Both the position numbers and the translations under genes were made by a program. Below are positions 61,172-64,000 of a stretch of DNA of 64,000 nucleotides, piece after piece. The notes below the pieces were generated by a model that ran no database searches, was not told the origin of the DNA, and was given only the letters and a program-made list of their open reading frames with translations. How positions within the stretch are numbered: position 1 is the stretch's first letter; every line of letters begins with the position of its first letter. The DNA is taken from assembly GCA_947846985.1 (NCBI GenBank), contig CANTUZ010000002.1, positions 137,167,889-137,231,888 on the forward strand, read 5' to 3'. This DNA is from Fratercula arctica (taxonomy: Eukaryota; Chordata; Aves; Charadriiformes; Alcidae).

Positions 61172-63189
61172 GGGAAGAGGACTTGGAAGTTAAGATCTAG
61201 AAATAAGCATACAACTGCAAAATACAATAATTTGCAAAGTTTGTAATGAAAAGACATGCTAAAATATATTTTTAATTCACGTTATGTACAATGAATTTAT
61301 CTCCACAACTGAAGCAAAATGTGGCTTCAGTAGATGGTTCACTGTAAACTCTGGCTTGCAAAAAATCCTTTCCTATAGGCAGTTATAATGGATGTAATAA
61401 ACCATATTGCTGAAATTGGATTATTGCCATTTACTAGTGATTTTGCGATATGTAAGACTGTGATAACCTGAAAGTCATCTATGAACCCTGAGCATGTACT
61501 TCAGTTGTGCATCGACACTATGAGACAAAGGAAAGGAAGAGAATTTGGCCACGAGTCGTATGGCACAGACTGTCTCATGTCCGCGTTGCCTGGGGCTAAC
61601 ACCCAGAATAACATACTAGTCATTCACACTGCATCGCTCCCAGAGCATTTGGTTCTGGGTGTCCTCTGCAAGCAATGCCCCATAACTCTTAGATATAATT
61701 ATTATTTCAAGGGATTTTTAGTTCAAAACACTTGACGGCTGTGTTGCAACCATTGGTATTGGTCCGTTAGTATGAGACTGAAGGTATGCAATGCATACCC
61801 TAGAGCAAGGCTTGGAGGTCTGTCAGGGTGCGTGAAGGTACAAACCTTGCTGTGATTGTCCTGGAGGAATGTATACAGCAAGGGCACCCAGGCTTGGTGC
61901 AGTTTCATCCTTGTCCATGTTTTAGGAATTAATTGTTCCTGGGACTTGTTTTACAGAGAGCTAGTGAGAGTGGTCCAAAACACATCCAATGAGCAGTCTG
62001 AGAAGCTAAACAATGTGGGACATGCAGGTTTCAGTGCTCAGACATGCTTGTTAACTGTCTTTTATCCTTGTAAGGCTAAGGCCATGCTACTTAAGAGAGC
62101 CAGATCATCACAGAAGTGACCATTTGAAGGCAGTTTAGAAGACTGAAGAAATGTAAATATCATGGGTCAATAAATGCATATGATAGTACTACCCCTCAGG
62201 GCTTTTTGGCCATGAACAACAATTTAAAAAGCAAACATCAATCTTCTGGAATAAAAATGTGTCAATATCTTAACACACTGAATGGAAAGCTGGGAAATCA
62301 CAAGCGAGTCTGGCACGGCAGTGAACTCATTTATGGTTGTATTTTAGGTATTCTTTAATAAGGGAAATTGTCTAATTGACAACATGTTTCAGGAGGATAG
62401 GCAACACCACTGTGTGCACATTCTTCAGAAAACTGAGTACAATAACTGTATATTGATTTTACGGTTTTAAAAGGCTGAACAAAGTAGCAGTGCACGAAAC
62501 AGTATATTGTGGACCCCTTAGAGGTCAATTGGACAATGAACTGTAAAATAACTGAGTGTCAAAATAAAAGGCTGTAAAAGTTGCTGGTACTGGATAGTGA
62601 GTGCCATAAAAGAAGATTTATTAGAAATTAGATAACGAAAATTTACCATGTGGAAACAAAAACCCAAACAAATCTACAGATGAGGCTCACTAGGGACAAA
62701 GAGAGGCTTGGGCTGACAGTGAAGTTCAGGCTTTAAGAGAATATTACAGGCAATTTAAAGGAAAGGAAAGTTCTTTCATTTATCATTTGCAATGTAATGC
62801 TTGCAATTTAGAATCTAAGAGCTTTTGTGTGGCTGTATGTTAATTTTTTATGTTGCCTAAAATAACAATAAAACATGAAGTATATTTGGGAAAATTACTT
62901 GGCAATGTCCTTCCAAAGCACATAAAAGCATTCTTCACAGAGTAATAATGACTTGCTGTGATATCTGTTTTATATGTTCCATATATATTTCATTTCTCTA
63001 TCTCCTTCCTGTTTTTCAAAAATGCATCTTCCAAACACAACTGGAATAAAGTGGTTATGACATTTTATGTGTGTTCTTTGAGTAGCAGAAATGAACCGGG
63101 TTGTGAGTTGGCTGTCTCAAGATCTAGAAGTCCTGGGAACTATAGCATGAGACACTGAGGTGACAGTGGCCCTGGCGTCCTGTGGAACT
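61172..63189. other. Intergenic, no gene seen
   Basis: No gene recognised. The stretch 61460-62130 has balanced composition and two open frames of 84 and 87 codons on the + strand with no familiar motif; it may be an unrecognised old repeat. Confidence 0.45.
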
Positions 63190-63905
63190 GATGCTGGAAA
63201 ACAGCTCAACAGGAAAAGACCGGAGAGTCCTGGTAGACTTGGCCTCAGTTTGCTGTTGAGTATGAGTCAGAAATGCATGTTTGTACTGATTGTCTAACTG
63301 AATACTGAGCTACATTAGCAAAAGCATAGCCATCAGGTTAAGGAAAGTTATTATTACTCCTAGTTCGGTCCTAGATGGGGCAAACCTGTAATAAAACATC
63401 CAGTTTTGTCCTCTGGTGCAAAAGCTGTATCAATAAACAGGAGAGAATTCAGTGGAGGACTGTTAAGATCAGCAGGCAGCTGGAACCTTGGTGAGGCAAA
63501 GGGAGCCAGGTTTATTTAGCCTGCAGAAGAGAAAGCTGAGGAGAAACCTAATTGCAATCTTCCTTTATTTAGAGACAAGACAAGGGAGCCAGACAGTTGT
63601 CAGAGGTACACAGTAATAGAGCAAGAGGCTACAGACAAAAGTTTTAACAGAGAAAATTCCAGTTAGATATAAGGAAAAAGCTCTTGACATGAAGGTGATC
63701 AAATACAGGAACAGTTTGCCCAAGGAGGCTGTGGCGTCTCCATCCCTGGAGATTTCCAGAAGTCATCTGAATATGACCTTGAACCACCAGATCTGTCAAA
63801 AGCTGTCCTTGCTTTGAGAGGGAAGTTGGACTAGATGACCTCTGGAAGTCCTTTCAAACTGAATTGTCCTGTGATTTCATGATACTATGATTCTATGATT
63901 CTACG
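63190..63905 (+). mobile_element. Diverged CR1 fragment, 3' end
   Basis: Order of CR1 landmarks: AGGAAAAGACCGGAGAGTCC (63209), the ATGAGTCAGAAATGCATG stretch, AGCATAGCCATCAGGTTAAGG (about 63325), CCAGTTTTGTCC (63400), GAGAATTCAGTGGAGGAC (63444), TTTAGCCTGCAGAAGAGAAA (63517), TTGGACTAGATGACCTCTGG (63827), and the tail ATGATTCTATGATTCTACG. It spans the ORF2 C-terminal region and 3' UTR. Many small differences and indels show that it is older than the copies at 14030 and 35325. No frame stays open. Confidence 0.9.
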
Positions 63906-64000
63906 TCTCTGTGATGTTTGATCTGTAAAATAGGCAAATTTCAGGGACAATAGATCCATGTGACACTTTTACTAACAAGTTTTATTTTCATGACTATCAC
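63906..64000. other. Window end, nothing seen
   Basis: Ninety-five AT-rich bases without recognisable content. Confidence 0.6.

Noticed and set aside
1..64000. CRISPR arrays, operons, bacterial-type terminators and tRNA genes
   Set aside because: None seen. The sequence is vertebrate in character, and no cloverleaf with conserved A and B boxes was noticed.

Overview
This window looks like a piece of a bird nuclear genome. It is AT-rich, holds no protein-coding gene that I can support, and carries the repeat set typical of birds: five 5'-truncated CR1 LINE fragments and two solo endogenous-retrovirus LTRs of a family common in avian genomes. Simple repeats and long A/T runs fill part of the rest. 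I cannot name the species. Nearly all open reading frames are short (up to 194 codons); the longest ones lie inside an LTR or a CR1 body and are not genes.

Layout. 1-7027: intergenic, with one possible older LTR (805-1741) marked by a TATA box and a candidate target duplication. 7033-7909: a clear solo LTR on the + strand, flanked by the 5-bp duplication CTATG. 7915-14029: intergenic, with a (TTGAT)n microsatellite. 14030-14899: a CR1 fragment ending in 14 perfect ATTCT units. 14900-26569: intergenic, containing a GC-rich, CpG-poor island with a G-quadruplex motif (17260-17735) and a strong CTCF-like motif (23505-23524). 26570-27133: a second LTR of the same family on the - strand. 27134-35324: intergenic. 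35325-36580: a CR1 copy that keeps recognisable reverse-transcriptase motifs but has several stops and frameshifts. 36581-53689: intergenic, with a compact CpG cluster ending at a consensus splice donor (44442-44580). 53690-54060, 56073-56212 and 63190-63905: three more CR1 remnants, two of them old.

Nothing here works as an operon or pathway. The parts most likely to have function are regulatory: the CTCF-like site, the CpG cluster with splice donor, the GC-rich island and a few repeat-free stretches that could be conserved noncoding elements. The parts most informative about genome history are the two LTRs with complementary internal deletions and the CR1 copies of different age, all of which point the same way. 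I did not find a convincing new biological system; the leads in Part 2 are modest and testable.
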